From assembly GCA_920105625.2 (NCBI GenBank), contig OV050030.1, positions 241,459,889-241,523,888 of the forward strand: 64,000 bases of DNA, written 5' to 3'. Position numbers and translations under genes: made by a program. The DNA comes from Clusia tigrina. Its lineage: Eukaryota > Arthropoda > Insecta > Diptera > Clusiidae. Below the pieces are notes generated by a model. The model worked only from the letters and a program-made list of their open reading frames with translations. It was not told where the DNA came from and made no database searches. Shown here piece after piece: positions 23,567-36,054 of this stretch (positions within the stretch are counted from its first letter, which is position 1; each line of letters begins with the position of its first letter).

Positions 23567-26500
23567 TTGCAACATACAAATGCTTGTAACATTTTACTGG
23601 AGCGTCATAAAACCTTGAAATTTTGTAACAATAAAGTACTCGAGCCTCTTGGCAATTTAAGCTATCGCTCAAAGCTACCCTTTAGTCCCAAATCCAACAC
23701 TGATAAGACTTCAAATGGTCCTAACTTCTATTTGGTGCATCCTACACCTATCAAAGTTTGCAACATACAAATTCTTGTATCTTTTTACAGGAGCGTCATA
23801 AAACCTTGAAATTTTGTGACAATAAAGTACTCGAGCCTCTTGTCAATTTAAGCTATCGCTCAAAGCTATGCTGCCCTTGAGTCCCAAATCAAACACAGAT
23901 AAAACTTCAAATGGCCCTAATTTCTATAGGGTACGTCCTACACCTATCAAAGTTTGCAACATACAAATGCTTGTATCATTTTACTGGAGGGTCATAAAAC
24001 CTTGAAATTTTGTAACAATAAAGTACTCGAGCCTCTTGTCAATTTAAGCTATCGCTCGAAGCTATGCTACCCTTGAGTCCCAAATCAAACACTGATAAAA
24101 CTTCAAATGGCCCTAACTTCTATACGGTACGTCCTACACCTATCAAAGTTTGCAACATACAAATGCTTGTAACTTTTTACTGGAGCGTCATAAAACCTTG
24201 AAATTTTGTAACAATAAAGTACTCGAGCCTCTTGTCAATTTAAGCTATCGCTCAAAGCTACGCCACCCTTGAGTACCAAATCAAACACTGATAAAACTTC
24301 AAATGGCCCTAACTTCTATACGGTAAGTCCTACACCTATGAAAGTTTGCAACATACAAATGCTTGTAACTTTTTACTGGAGCGTCATAAAACCTTGAAAT
24401 TTTGTAACAATAAAGTACTCGAGCCTCTTGTCAATTTAAGCTATTGCTCAAAGCTATGCTACCCTAGAGTCCCAAATCAAACACAGATAAAACTTCAAAT
24501 GGCCCTAACTTCTATACGGTACGTCCTACACCTATCAAAGTTTGCAACATACAAATGCTTGTAACTTTTTACAGAAGCGTCATAAAACCTTGAAATTTTG
24601 TAACAATAAAGTACTCGAGCTCCTTTTCTATTTAAGCTATCGCTCAAAGCTATGCTACCCTTGATTCCCAAATCAAACACTGATAAAACTTCAAATGGCC
24701 CTAACTTCTATACGGTACGTCCTACACCTATCAAAGTTTGCAACATACAAATGCTTGTAACTTTTTACTGGAGCGTCATAAAACCTTGAAATTTTGTAAC
24801 AATAAAGTACTCGAGCCTCTTGTCAATTTAAGCTATCGCTCAAAGCTACGCCACCCTTGAGTACCAAATCAAACACTGATAAAACTTCAAATGGCCCTAA
24901 CTTCTATACGGTAAGTCCTACACCTATGAAAGTTTGCAACATACAAATGCTTGTAACTTTTTACTGGAGCGTCATAAAACCTTGAAATTTTGTAACAATA
25001 AAGTACTCGAGCCTCTTGTCAATTTAAGCTATTGCTCAAAGCTATGCTACCCTAGAGTCCCAAATCAAACACAGATAAAACTTCAAATGGCCCTAACTTC
25101 TATACGGTACGTCCTACACCTATCAAAGTTTGCAACATACAAATGCTTGTAACTTTTTACAGAAGCGTCATAAAACCTTGAAATTTTGTAACAATAAAGT
25201 ACTCGAGCTCCTTTTCTATTTAAGCTATCGCTCAAAGCTATGCTACCCTTGATTCCCAAATCAAACACTGATAAAACTTCAAATGGCCCTAACTTCTATA
25301 CGGTACGTCCTACACCTATCAAAGTTTGCAACATACAAATGCTTGTAACTTTTTACAGGAGCGTCATAAAACCTTGAAATTTTGTAACAATAAAGTACTC
25401 GAGCCTCTTGTCAATTTAAGCTATCGCTCAAAGCTATGCTACCCTTGAGTCCCAAATCAAACACTGATAAAACTTCAAATGGCCCTAACTTCTGTACGGT
25501 ACGTCCTACACCTATCAAAGTTTGCAACATACAAATGCTTGTATATTTTTACTAGAGCGTCACAAAACCTTGAAATTTTTGTCACAATCTAGTACTCGAG
25601 CCTCTTGTCAATTTAAGCTATCGCTCAAAGCTATGCTACCCTTGAGTCCCAAATCAAACACTGGTAAAACTTAAAATGGCCCTAACTTCTATACGGTACG
25701 TCCTACACCTATGAAAGTTTGCAACATACAAATGCTTGTAACTTTTTACTGGAGCGTCATAAAACCTTGAAATTTTGTAACAATAAAGTACTCGAGCTCC
25801 TTTTCTATTTAAGCTATCGCTCAAAGCTATGCTACCCTTGATTCCCAAATCAAACACTGATAAAACTTCAAATGGCCCTAACTTCTATACGGTACGTCCT
25901 ACACCTATCAAAGTTTGCAACATACAAATGCTTGTAACTTTTTACAGGAGCGTCATAAAACCTTGAAATTTTGTAACAATAAAGTACTCGAACCTCTTGT
26001 CAATTTAAGCTATCGCTCAAAGCTATGCAACCCTTGAGTCCCAAATCAAACACTGATAAAACTTCAAATGGCCCTAACTTCGGTATGGTACGTCCTACAC
26101 CTATCAAAGTTTGCAACATACAAATGCTTGTATATTTTTACTAGAGCGTCACAAAACCTTGATATTTTTGTCACAATCTAGTACTGGAGCCTCTTGTCAA
26201 TTTAAGCTATCGCTCAAAGCTATGCTACCCTTGAGTCCCAAATCAAACACTGGTAAAACTTAAAATGGCCCTAACTTCTATACGGTACGTCCTACACCTA
26301 TCAAAGTTTGCAACATACAAATGCTTGTAACATTTTACTGGAGCGTCATAAAACCTTGAAATTTTGTAACAATAAAGTACTCGAGCCTCTTGGCAATTTA
26401 AGCTATCGCTCAAAGCTATGCTACCCTTTAGTCCCAAATCCAACACTGATGAAACTTCAAATGGTCCTAACTTCTATTTGGTGCATCCTACACCTATCAA

Positions 26501-28026
26501 AGTTTGCAACATACAAATGCTTGTAACATTTTACTGGAGCGTCATAAAACCTTGAAATTTTGTAACAATAAAGTACTCGAGCCTCTTGGCAATTTAAGCT
26601 ATCGCTCAAAGCTATGCTACCCTTTAGTCCCAAATCCAACACTGATAAAACTTCAAATGGTCCTAACTTCTATTTGGTGCATCCTACACCTATCAAAGTT
26701 TGCAACATAGAAATTCTTGTATCTTTTTACAGGAGCGTCATAAAACCTTGAAATTTTGTGACAATAAAGTACTCGAGCCTCTTGTCAATTTATGCTATCG
26801 CTCAAAGCTATGCTACCCTTGAGTCCCAAATCAAACACTGATAAAACTTCAAATGGCCCTAACTTCTATACGGTACGTCCTACACCTATCAAAGTTTGCA
26901 ACATACAAATGCTTGTATATTTTTACTAGAGCGTCACAAAACCTTGAAATTTTTGTCACAATCTAGTACTCGAGCCTCTTGTCAATTTAAGCTATCGCTC
27001 AAAGCTATGCTACCCTTGAGTCCCAAATCAAACACTGGTAAAACTTAAAATGGCCCTAACTTCTATACGGTACGTCCTACACCTATCAAAGTTTGAAATT
27101 TTGTGACAATAAAGTACTCGAGCCTCTTGTCAATTTAAGCTATCGCTCAAAGCTATGCTACCCTTGAGTCCCAAATCAAACACTGATAAAACTTCAAATG
27201 GCCCTAACTTCTATACGGTACGTCCTACACCTATCAAAGTTTGCAACATACAAATGCTTGTATATTTTTACTAGAGCGTCACAAAACCTTGAAATTTTTG
27301 TCACAATCTAGTACTCGAGCCTCTTGTCAATTTAAGCTATCGCTCAAAGCTATGCTACCCTTGAGTCCCAAATCAAACACTGGTAAAACTTAAAATGGCC
27401 CTAACTACTATACGGTACGTCCTACACCTATCAAAGTTTGCAACATACAAATGCTTGTAACATTTTACTGGAGCGTCATAAAACCTTGAAATTTTGTAAC
27501 AATAAAGTACTCGAGCCTCTTGTCAATTTAAGCTATCGCTCAAAGCTATGCTACCCTTGATTCCCAAATCAAACACTGATAAAACTTCAAATGGCCCTAA
27601 CTTCTATACGGTACGTCCTACACCTATCAAAGTTTGCAACATACAAATGCTTGTAACTTTTTACAGGAGCGTCATAAAACCTTGAAATTTTGTAACAATA
27701 AAGTACTCGAGCCTCTTGTCAATTTAAGCTATCGCTCAAAGCTATGCTACCCTTGAGTCCCAAATCAAACACTGATAAAACTTCAAATGGCCCTAACTTC
27801 TATACGGTACGTCCTACACCTATCAAAGTTTGCAACATACAAATGCTTGTATATTTTTACTAGAGCGTCACAAAACCTTGAAATTTTTGTCACAATCTAG
27901 TACTCGAGCCTCTTGTCAATTTAAGCTATCGCTCAAAGCTATGCTACCCTTGAGTCCCAAATCAAACACTGGTAAAACTTAAAATGGCCCTAACTTCTAT
28001 ACGGTACGTCCTACACCTAACAAAGT
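23567..28026. repeat. Array A HOR unit 6 (4460 bp, 23 monomers)
   Basis: It shares the 588-bp duplication with unit 5 (24346 and 24934) but keeps two subtype B monomers at 26308 and 26504 and has a single 48-bp-deleted monomer (junction 27095/27096). 23 x 196 minus 48 minus 5 plus 5 equals 4460. Confidence 0.87.
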
Positions 28027-30376
28027 TTGCAACATACAAATGCTTGTAACATTTTACTGGAGCGTCATAAAACCTTGAAATTTTGTAACAATAAAGTACT
28101 CGAGCCTCTTGGCAATTTAAGCTATCGCTCAAAGCTACCCTTTAGTCCCAAATCCAACACTGATAAGACTTCAAATGGTCCTAACTTCTATTTGGTGCAT
28201 CCTACACCTATCAAAGTTTGCAACATACAAATTCTTGTATCTTTTTACAGGAGCGTCATAAAACCTTGAAATTTTGTGACAATAAAGTACTCGAGCCTCT
28301 TGTCAATTTAAGCTATCGCTCAAAGCTATGCTACCCTTGAGTCCCAAATCAAACACAGATAAAACTTCAAATGGCCCTAATTTCTATAGGGTACGTCCTA
28401 CACCTATCAAAGTTTGCAACATACAAATGCTTGTATCATTTTACTGGAGGGTCATAAAACCTTGAAATTTTGTAACAATAAAGTACTCGAGCCTCTTGTC
28501 AATTTAAGCTATCGCTCGAAGCTATGCTACCCTTGAGTCCACAAATCAAACACTGATAAAACTTCAAATGGCCCTAACTTCTATACGGTACGTCCTACAC
28601 CTATCAAAGTTTGCAACATACAAATGCTTGTAACTTTTTACTGGAGCGTCATAAAACCTTGAAATTTTGTAACAATAAAGTACTCGAGCCTCTTGTCAAT
28701 TTAAGCTATCGCTCAAAGCTACGCCACCATTGAGTACCAAATCAAACACTGATAAAACTTCAAATGGCCCTAACTTCTATACGGTAAGTCCTACACCTAT
28801 GAAAGTTTGCAACATACAAATGCTTGTAACTTTTTACTGGAGCGTCATAAAACCTTGAAATTTTGTAACAATAAAGTACTCGAGCCTCTTGTCAATTTAA
28901 GCTATTGCTCAAAGCTATGCTACCCTAGAGTCCCAAATCAAACACAGATAAAACTTCAAATGGCCCTAACTTCTATACGGTACGTCCTACACCTATCAAA
29001 GTTTGCAACATACAAATGCTTGTAACTTTTTACAGAAGCGTCATAAAACCTTGAAATTTTGTAACAATAAAGTACTCGAGCTCCTTTTCTATTTAAGCTA
29101 TCGCTCAAAGCTATGCTACCCTTGATTCCCAAATCAAACACTGATAAAACTTCAAATGGCCCTAACTTCTATACGGTACGTCCTACACCTATCAAAGTTT
29201 GCAACATACAAATGCTTGTAACTTTTTACAGGAGCGTCATAAAACCTTGAAATTTTGTAACAATAAAGTACTCGAGCCTCTTGTCAATTTAAGCTATAGC
29301 TCAAAGCTATGCTACCCTTGAGTCCCAAATCAAACACTGATAAAACTTCAAATGGCCCTAACTTCTGTACGGTACGTCCTACACCTATCAAAGTTTGCAA
29401 CATACAAATGCTTGTATATTTTTACTAGAGCGTCACAAAACCTTGAAATTTTTGTCACAATCTAGTACTCGAGCCTCTTGTCAATTTAAGCTATCGCTCA
29501 AAGCTATGCTACCCTTGAGTCCCAAATCAAACACTGGTAAAACTTAAAATGGCCCTAACTTCTATACGGTACGTCCTACACCTATGAAAGTTTGCAACAT
29601 ATAAATGCTTGTAACTTTTTACTGGAGCGTCATAAAACCTTGAAATTTTGTAACAATAAAGTACTCGAGCCTCTTGTCAATTTAAGCTATTGCTCAAAGC
29701 TATGCTACCCTAGAGTCCCAAATCAAACACAGATAAAACTTCAAATGGCCCTAATTTCTATAGGGTACGTCCTACACCTATCAAAGTTTGCAACATACAA
29801 ATGCTTGTATCATTTTACTGGAGGGTCATAAAACCTTGAAATTTTGTAACAATAAAGTACTCGAGCCTCTTGTCAATTTAAGCTATCGCTCAAAGCTATG
29901 CTACCCTTTAGTCCCAAATCCAACACTGATAAAACTTCAAATGGTCCTAACTTCTATTTGGTGCATCCTACACCTATCAAAGTTTGCAACATAGAAATTC
30001 TTGTATCTTTTTACAGGAGCGTCATAAAACCTTGAAATTTTGTGACAATAAAGTACTCGAGCCTCTTGTCAATTTAAGCTATCGCTCAAAGCTATGCTAC
30101 CCTTGAGTCCCAAATCAAACACTGATAAAACTTCAAATGGCCCTAACTTCTATACGGTACGTCCTACACCTATCAAAGTTTGCAACATACAAATGCTTGT
30201 ATATTTTTACTAGAGCGTCACAAAACCTTGAAATTTTTGTCACAATCTAGTACTCGAGCCTCTTGTCAATTTAAGCTATCGCTCAAAGCTATGCTACCCT
30301 TGAGTCCCAAATCAAACACTGGTAAAACTTAAAATGGCCCTAACTACTATACGGTACGTCCTACACCTATCAAAGT
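28027..30376. repeat. Array A HOR unit 7 (2350 bp, 12 monomers)
   Basis: A shortened unit without the 48-bp-deleted monomer. It opens with the 5-bp-deleted B monomer, gains one base near 28541 (GTCCACAAATC), and has two subtype A monomers. 12 x 196 minus 5 plus 1 plus 2 equals 2350. Confidence 0.85.
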
Positions 30377-33300
30377 TTGCAACATACAAATGCTTGTAAC
30401 ATTTTACTGGAGCGTCATAAAACCTTGAAATTTTGTAACAATAAAGTACTCGAGCCTCTTGGCAATTTAAGCTATCGCTCAAAGCTATGCTACCCTTTAG
30501 TCCCAAATCCAACACTGATAAAACTTCAAAGGGTCCTAACTTCTATTTGGTGCATCCTACACCTATCAAAGTTTGCAACATACAAATTCTTGTATCTTTT
30601 TACAGGAGCGTCATAAAACCTTGAAATTTTGTGACAATAAAGTACTCGAGCCTCTTGTCAATTTAAGCTATCGCTCAAAGCTATGCTACCCTTGAGTCCC
30701 AAATCAAACACAGATAAAACTTCAAATGGCCCTAATTTCTATAGGGTACGTCCTACACCTATCAAAGTTTGCAACATACAAATGCTTGTATCATTTTACT
30801 GGAGGGTCATAAAACCTTGAAATTTTGTAACAATAAAGTACTCGAGCCTCTTGTCAATTTAAGCTATCGCTCAAAGCTATGCTACCCTTGAGTCCCAAAT
30901 CAAACACTGATAAAACTTCAAATGGCCCTAACTTCTATACGGTACGTCCTACACCTATCAAAGTTTGCAACATACAAATGCTTGTAACTTTTTACAGGAG
31001 CGTCATAAAACCTTGAAATTTTGTAACAATAAAGTACTCGAGCCTCTTGTCAATTTAAGCTATCGCTCAAAGCTACGCCACCCTTGAGTACCAAATCAAA
31101 CACTGATAAAACTTCAAATGGCCCTAACTTCTATACGGTACGTCCTACACCTATGAAAGTTTGCAACATACAAATGCTTGTAACTTTTTACTGGAGCGTC
31201 ATAAAACCTTGAAATTTTGTAACAATAAAGTACTCGAGCCTCTTGTCAATTTAAGCTATTGCTCAAAGCTATGCTACCCTAGAGTCCCAAATCAAACACA
31301 GATAAAACTTCAAATGGCCCTAACTTCTATACGGTACGTCCTACACCTATCAAAGTTTGCAACATACAAATGCTTGTAACTTTTTACAGAAGCGTCATAA
31401 AACCTTGAAATTTTGTAACAATAAAGTACTCGAGCCTCTTGTCAATTTAAGCTATCGCTCAAAGCTATGCTACCCTTGATTCCCAAATCAAACACTGATA
31501 AAACTTCAAATGGCCCTAACTTCTATACGGTACGTCCTACACCTATCAAAGTTTGCAACATACAAATGCTTGTAACTTTTTACAGGAGCGTCATAAAACC
31601 TTGAAATTTTGTAACAATAAAGTACTCGAGCCTCTTGTCAATTTAAGCTATCGCTCAAAGCTATGCTACCCTTGAGTCCCAAATCAAACACTGATAAAAC
31701 TTCAAATGGCCCTAACTTCTGTACGGTACGTCCTACACCTATCAAAGTTTGCAACATACAAATGCTGGTATATTTTTACTAGAGCGTCACAAAACCTTGA
31801 AATTTTTGTCACAATCTAGTACTCGAGCCTCTTGTCAATTTAAGCTATCGCTCAAAGCTATGCTACCCTTGAGTCCCAAATCAAACACTGATAAAACTTC
31901 AAATGGCCCTAACTTCTATACGGTACGTCCTACACCTATCAAAGTTTGCAACATACAAATGCTTGTAACTTTTTACTGGAGCGTCATAAAACCTTGAAAT
32001 TTTGTAACAATAAAGTACTCGAGCCTCTTGTCAATTTAAGCTATTGCTCAAAGCTATGCTACCCTAGAGTCCCAAATCAAACACAGATAAAACTTCAAAT
32101 GGCCCTAACTTCTATACGGTACGTCCTACACTTATCAAAGTTTGCAACATACAAATGCTTGTAACTTTTTACAGAAGCGTCATAAAACCTTGAAATTTTG
32201 TAACAATAAAGTACTCGAGCCTCTTGTCAATTTAAGCTATTGCTCAAAGCTATGCTACCCTAGAGTCCCAAATCAAACACAGATAAAACTTCAAATGGCC
32301 ATAACTTCTATACGGTACGTCCTACACCTATCAAAGTTTGCAACATACAAATGCTTGTAACTTTTTACAGAAGCGTCATAAAACCTTGAAATTTTGTAAC
32401 AATAAAGTACTCGAGCCTCTTGTCAATTTAAGCTATCGCTCAAAGCTATGCTACCCTTGATTCCCAAATCAAACACTGATAAAACTTCAAATGGCCCTAA
32501 CTTCTATACGGTACGTCCTACACCTATCAAAGTTTGCAACATACAAATGCTTGTAACTTTTTACAGGAGCGTCATAAAACCTTGACATTTTTTAACAATA
32601 AAGTACTCGAGCCTCTTGTCAATTTAAGCTATCGCTCAAAGCTATGCTACCCTTGAGTCCCAAATCAAACACTGATAAAACTTCAAATGGCCCTAACTTC
32701 TATACGGTACGTCCTACACCTATCAAAGTTTGCAACATACAAATGCTTGTATATTTTTACTAGAGCGTCACAAAACCTTGAAATTTTTGTCACAATCTAG
32801 TACTCGAGCCTCTTGTCAATTTAAGCTATCGCTCAAAGCTATGCTACCCTTGAGTCCCAAATCAAACACTGGTAAAACTTAAAATGGCCCTAACTTCTAT
32901 ACGGTACGTCCTACACCTATGAAAGTTTGCAACATACAAATGCTTGTATATTTTTACTAGAGCGTCACAAAACCTTGAAATTTTTGTCACAATCTAGTAC
33001 TCGAGCCTCTTGTCAATTTAAGCTATCGCTCAAAGCTACGCTACCCTTGAGTCCCAAATCAAACACTGATAAAACTTCAAATGGCTCTAACTTCTATACG
33101 GTACGTCCTACACCTATGAAAGTTTGCAACATACAAATGCTTGTAACTTTTTACTGGAGCGTCATAAAACCTTAAAATTTTGTAACAATAAAGTACTCGA
33201 GCCTCTTGTCAATTTAAGCTATCGCTCAAAGCTATGCTACCCTTGAGTCCCAAATCAAACACAGATAAAACTTCAAATGGCCTTAATTTCTATACGGTAC

Positions 33301-34890
33301 GTCCTACACCTATCAAAGTTTGCAACATACAAATGCTTGTATCATTTTACTGGAGCGTCATAAAACCTTGAAATTTTGTAACAATCAAGTACTCGAGCCT
33401 CTTGTCAATTTAAGCTATCGCTCAAAGCTACGCTACCCTTGAGTCCCAAATCAAACACTGATAAAACTTCAAATGGCCCTAACTTCTATACGGTACGTCC
33501 TACACCTATCAAAGTTTGCAACATACAAATGCTTGTAACTTTTTACTGGACCGTCATAAAACCTTGAAATTTGGTAACAATAAAGTACTCGAGCCTCTTG
33601 GCAATTTAAGCTATCGCTCAAAGCTATGCTACCCTTTAGTCCCAAATCAAACACTGATAAAACTTCAAATGGCCCTAACTTCTATACGGTACGTCCTACA
33701 CCTATCAAAGTTTGCAACATACAAATGCTTGTATATTTTTACTAGAGCGTCACAAAACCTTGAAATTTTTGTCACAATCTAGTACTCGAGCCTCTTGTCA
33801 ATTTAAGCTATCGCTCAAAGCTATGCTACCCTTGAGTCCCAAATCAAACACTGGTAAAACTTAAAATGGCCCTAACTTCTATACGGTACGTCCTACACCT
33901 ATGAAAGTTTGCAACATACAAATGCTTGTATATTTTTACTAGAGCGTCACAAAACCTTGAACTTTTTGTCACAATCTAGTACTCGAGCCTCTTGTCAATT
34001 TAAGCTATCGCTCAAAGCTACGCTACCCTTGAGTCCCAAATCAAACACTGATAAAACTTCAAATGGCTCTAACTTCTATACGGTACGTCCTACACCTATG
34101 AAAGTTTGCAACATACAAATGCTTGTAACTTTTTACTGGAGCGTCATAAAACCTTAAAATTTTGTAACAATAAAGTACTCGAGCCTCTTGTCAATTTAAG
34201 CTATCGCTCAAAGCTATGCTACCCTTGAGTCCCAAATCAAACACAGATAAAACTTCAAATGGCCTTAATTTCTATACGGTACGTCCTACACCTATCAAAG
34301 TTTGCAACATACAAATGCTTGTATCATTTTACTGGAGCGTCATAAAACCTTGAAATTTTGTAACAATCAAGTACTCGAGCCTCTTGTCAATTTAAGCTAT
34401 CGCTCAAAGCTACGCTACCCTTGAGTCCCAAATCAAACACTGATAAAACTTCAAATGGCCCTAACTTCTATACGGTACGTCCTACACCTATCAAAGTTTG
34501 CAACATACAAATGCTTGTAACTTTTTACTGGACCGTCATAAAACCTTGAAATTTTGTAACAATAAAGTACTCGAGCCTCTTGGCAATTTAAGCTATCGCT
34601 CAAAGCTATGCTACCCTTTAGTCCCAAATCAAACACTGATAAAACTTCAAAGGGCCCTAACTTCTATACGGTAAGTCCTACACCTATCAAAGTTTGCAAC
34701 ATACAAATGCTTGTATATTTTTACTAGAGCGTCACAAAACCTTGAAATTTTTGTCACAATCTAGTACTCGAGCCTCTTGTCAATTTAAGCTATCGCTCAA
34801 AGCTATGCTACCCTTGAGTCCCAAATCAAACACTGGTAAAACTTAAAATGGCCCTAACTTCTATACGGTACGTCCTACACCTATCAAAGT
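30377..34890. repeat. Array A HOR unit 8 (4514 bp, 23 monomers)
   Basis: The unit opens with a full-length B monomer, as in units 1 and 2. It has six subtype A monomers and no deletions: 23 x 196 plus 6 equals 4514. It includes the 982-bp tandem duplication near 32.7-34.66 kb. Confidence 0.85.
32700..34660. repeat. 982-bp (5-monomer) tandem duplication inside HOR unit 8
   Basis: Two consecutive copies of a five-monomer block are offset by 982 bp: landmarks 32927 and 33469 recur at 33909 and 34451. Each copy has two adjacent subtype A monomers, hence 5 x 196 plus 2. The copies differ at only a few bases, such as AATTTGG versus AATTTTG near 33571 and 34553. Limits are approximate. Confidence 0.8.
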
Positions 34891-35041
34891 TTGCAACATA
34901 CAAATGCTTGTAACATTTTACTGGAGCGTCATAAAACCTTGAAATTTTGTAACAATAAAGTACTCGAGCCTCTTGGCAATTTAAGCTATCGCTCAAAGCT
35001 ATGCTACCCTTTAGTCCCAAATCCAACACTGATAAAACTTC
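34891..35041. repeat. Start of a ninth HOR unit, cut by copy 2
   Basis: A subtype B monomer begins here as at the start of other units and is interrupted after GATAAAACTTC by the insertion of copy 2. Its remainder resumes at 42248 after the element. Confidence 0.8.
35037..35041. repeat. Left target-site duplication of copy 2 (ACTTC)
   Basis: ACTTC directly precedes the LTR terminus TGTTGCACTCAG. It matches the five bases after the other end of the element at 42248-42252. Removing the element and one copy restores an ordinary satellite monomer. Confidence 0.93.
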
Positions 35042-35474
35042 TGTTGCACTCAGATAGAACTATTTATTTGATTAAAAAATATTTATTTATTAACTTATGA
35101 AAACCACGTTAAACGAAAAATACGCAGCAGCATTCCTTAGCCAATTTTCACTTTTTATATATTTATTGTATAATTTATATTTAATATACTATGTTGGGCG
35201 CCGATCCACACTTGCCGCAATTCCAGAACAGACTGACCACCGCGCAAAGAGAGCAGCTGCCGCTGCTTCGTAGCCTCCCGCCAAAATATGCCAGCAGATA
35301 AAGATGGCTTCCGCACAAATACGATATGCACCTGCCTCGAATGTTCTCTCGCTCTCCACCGCACAACACGTGCTTTCGCACCGTACCGAACGATGGAACG
35401 CAGAGATAGACCGACAACATGGTGCCCCAGGTACCAGGCGGAAGCCACCTGAACGTTAGGATTCGGAGTGAACA
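35042..35474 (-). repeat. 3' LTR of copy 2 (433 bp)
   Basis: Read on the minus strand it begins TGTTCACTCCG at 35474 and ends GCAACA at 35042. It is identical throughout to the 3' LTR of copy 1 and differs from its own 5' LTR at seven sites. The putative TATA box maps to 35152-35159 and AATAAA signals to about 35082-35091. Confidence 0.96.
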
Positions 35475-36054
35475 TGCCGCCCCCCTTGCATTATTGCAAG
35501 AGAAGAACATATCCACGCCGGATCCCGTTCATACCCTTCATCAATGGAGGGTGGTTTGGTGCCCGAGGGCGCAACTTCAGGAAGCATGCGCACCCCTCAA
35601 TGCGGTGGCCCATCTGCTAACACATAGTGCAGATGATCTGCGGAGTAGGGCGTAGCTGCACCGGTCTCTTCGTTATACCCAGAAAGGGCGGAACAGCGCG
35701 GGATGGTTCCCGCCTGGTCTCTTCCTGACCTTGGTTTGGCGCTTTCGGAACCACGCAGCCAGGTGGCGCGCCGGTAATAGAGAGGTGGAGCTCGATGGGA
35801 AGTCGAATTTAGTTGACCTGGCCCGACGAGGTGCTGTTGGGTCCGGTGGCACCGCCATGGAGAGTGGAGGTGGTAGCACGGACACACTCGAACAACTGGC
35901 AGACAAAAAGCAGCATCCGTCAGAAAGCGAGTAGCGGGTCTTGTGCACCGCGCGGGCCGAATTCTGAGAAAATATCAAAAATTTAATTAGTACAAGAAGG
36001 GAGTAGATATAAAAGAAAACATAAAAACTATAAATTAAAAAAGTGCAAGGTACG
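35475..36054 (-). other. 3' untranslated region of copy 2, with polypurine tract at 35475-35487
   Basis: These 580 bp lie between the end of pol and the 3' LTR, equivalent to 4719-5299 of copy 1. The polypurine tract (AAGGGGGGCGG on the minus strand) touches the LTR. No protein family is recognisable in any frame. About six small differences separate it from copy 1, including a one-base indel near 35960 that shifts the longest frame, which argues against coding. Confidence 0.72.

Larger units (their letters stand above)
5733..35041. repeat. Satellite array A, 196-bp monomer, about 150 copies
   Basis: The whole stretch of 29,309 bp is head-to-tail tandem repeats with no other sequence. Recurrent landmarks return every 196 bp: CCTACACCTATCAAAG, ACAAATGCTTGTA, AGTACTCGAGCC and TTTGAGTCCC-like blocks. 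Monomers are AT-rich and carry five CpG positions. Several subtypes recur in fixed order. Subtype A has TATATTTTTACTAGAG, one extra base (197 bp), and no AATAAA. Subtype B has CCCTTTAGTCCCAAATCC and CTTGGCAATTT. From about 8.1 kb the order forms higher-order units listed separately. Short open frames of 60-82 codons recur on both strands as by-products of the repeat, not genes. The array continues in phase beyond copy 2. Confidence 0.98.

Noticed and set aside
5733..35041. Dozens of 61-82 codon open frames on both strands in array A, with near-identical protein sequences
   Set aside because: They recur because the satellite recurs. The monomer is 196 bp (one more than a multiple of three), so frames change each monomer, and both strands are open at the same place. 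No start context, no family, no splice signals. The same applies to array B frames.
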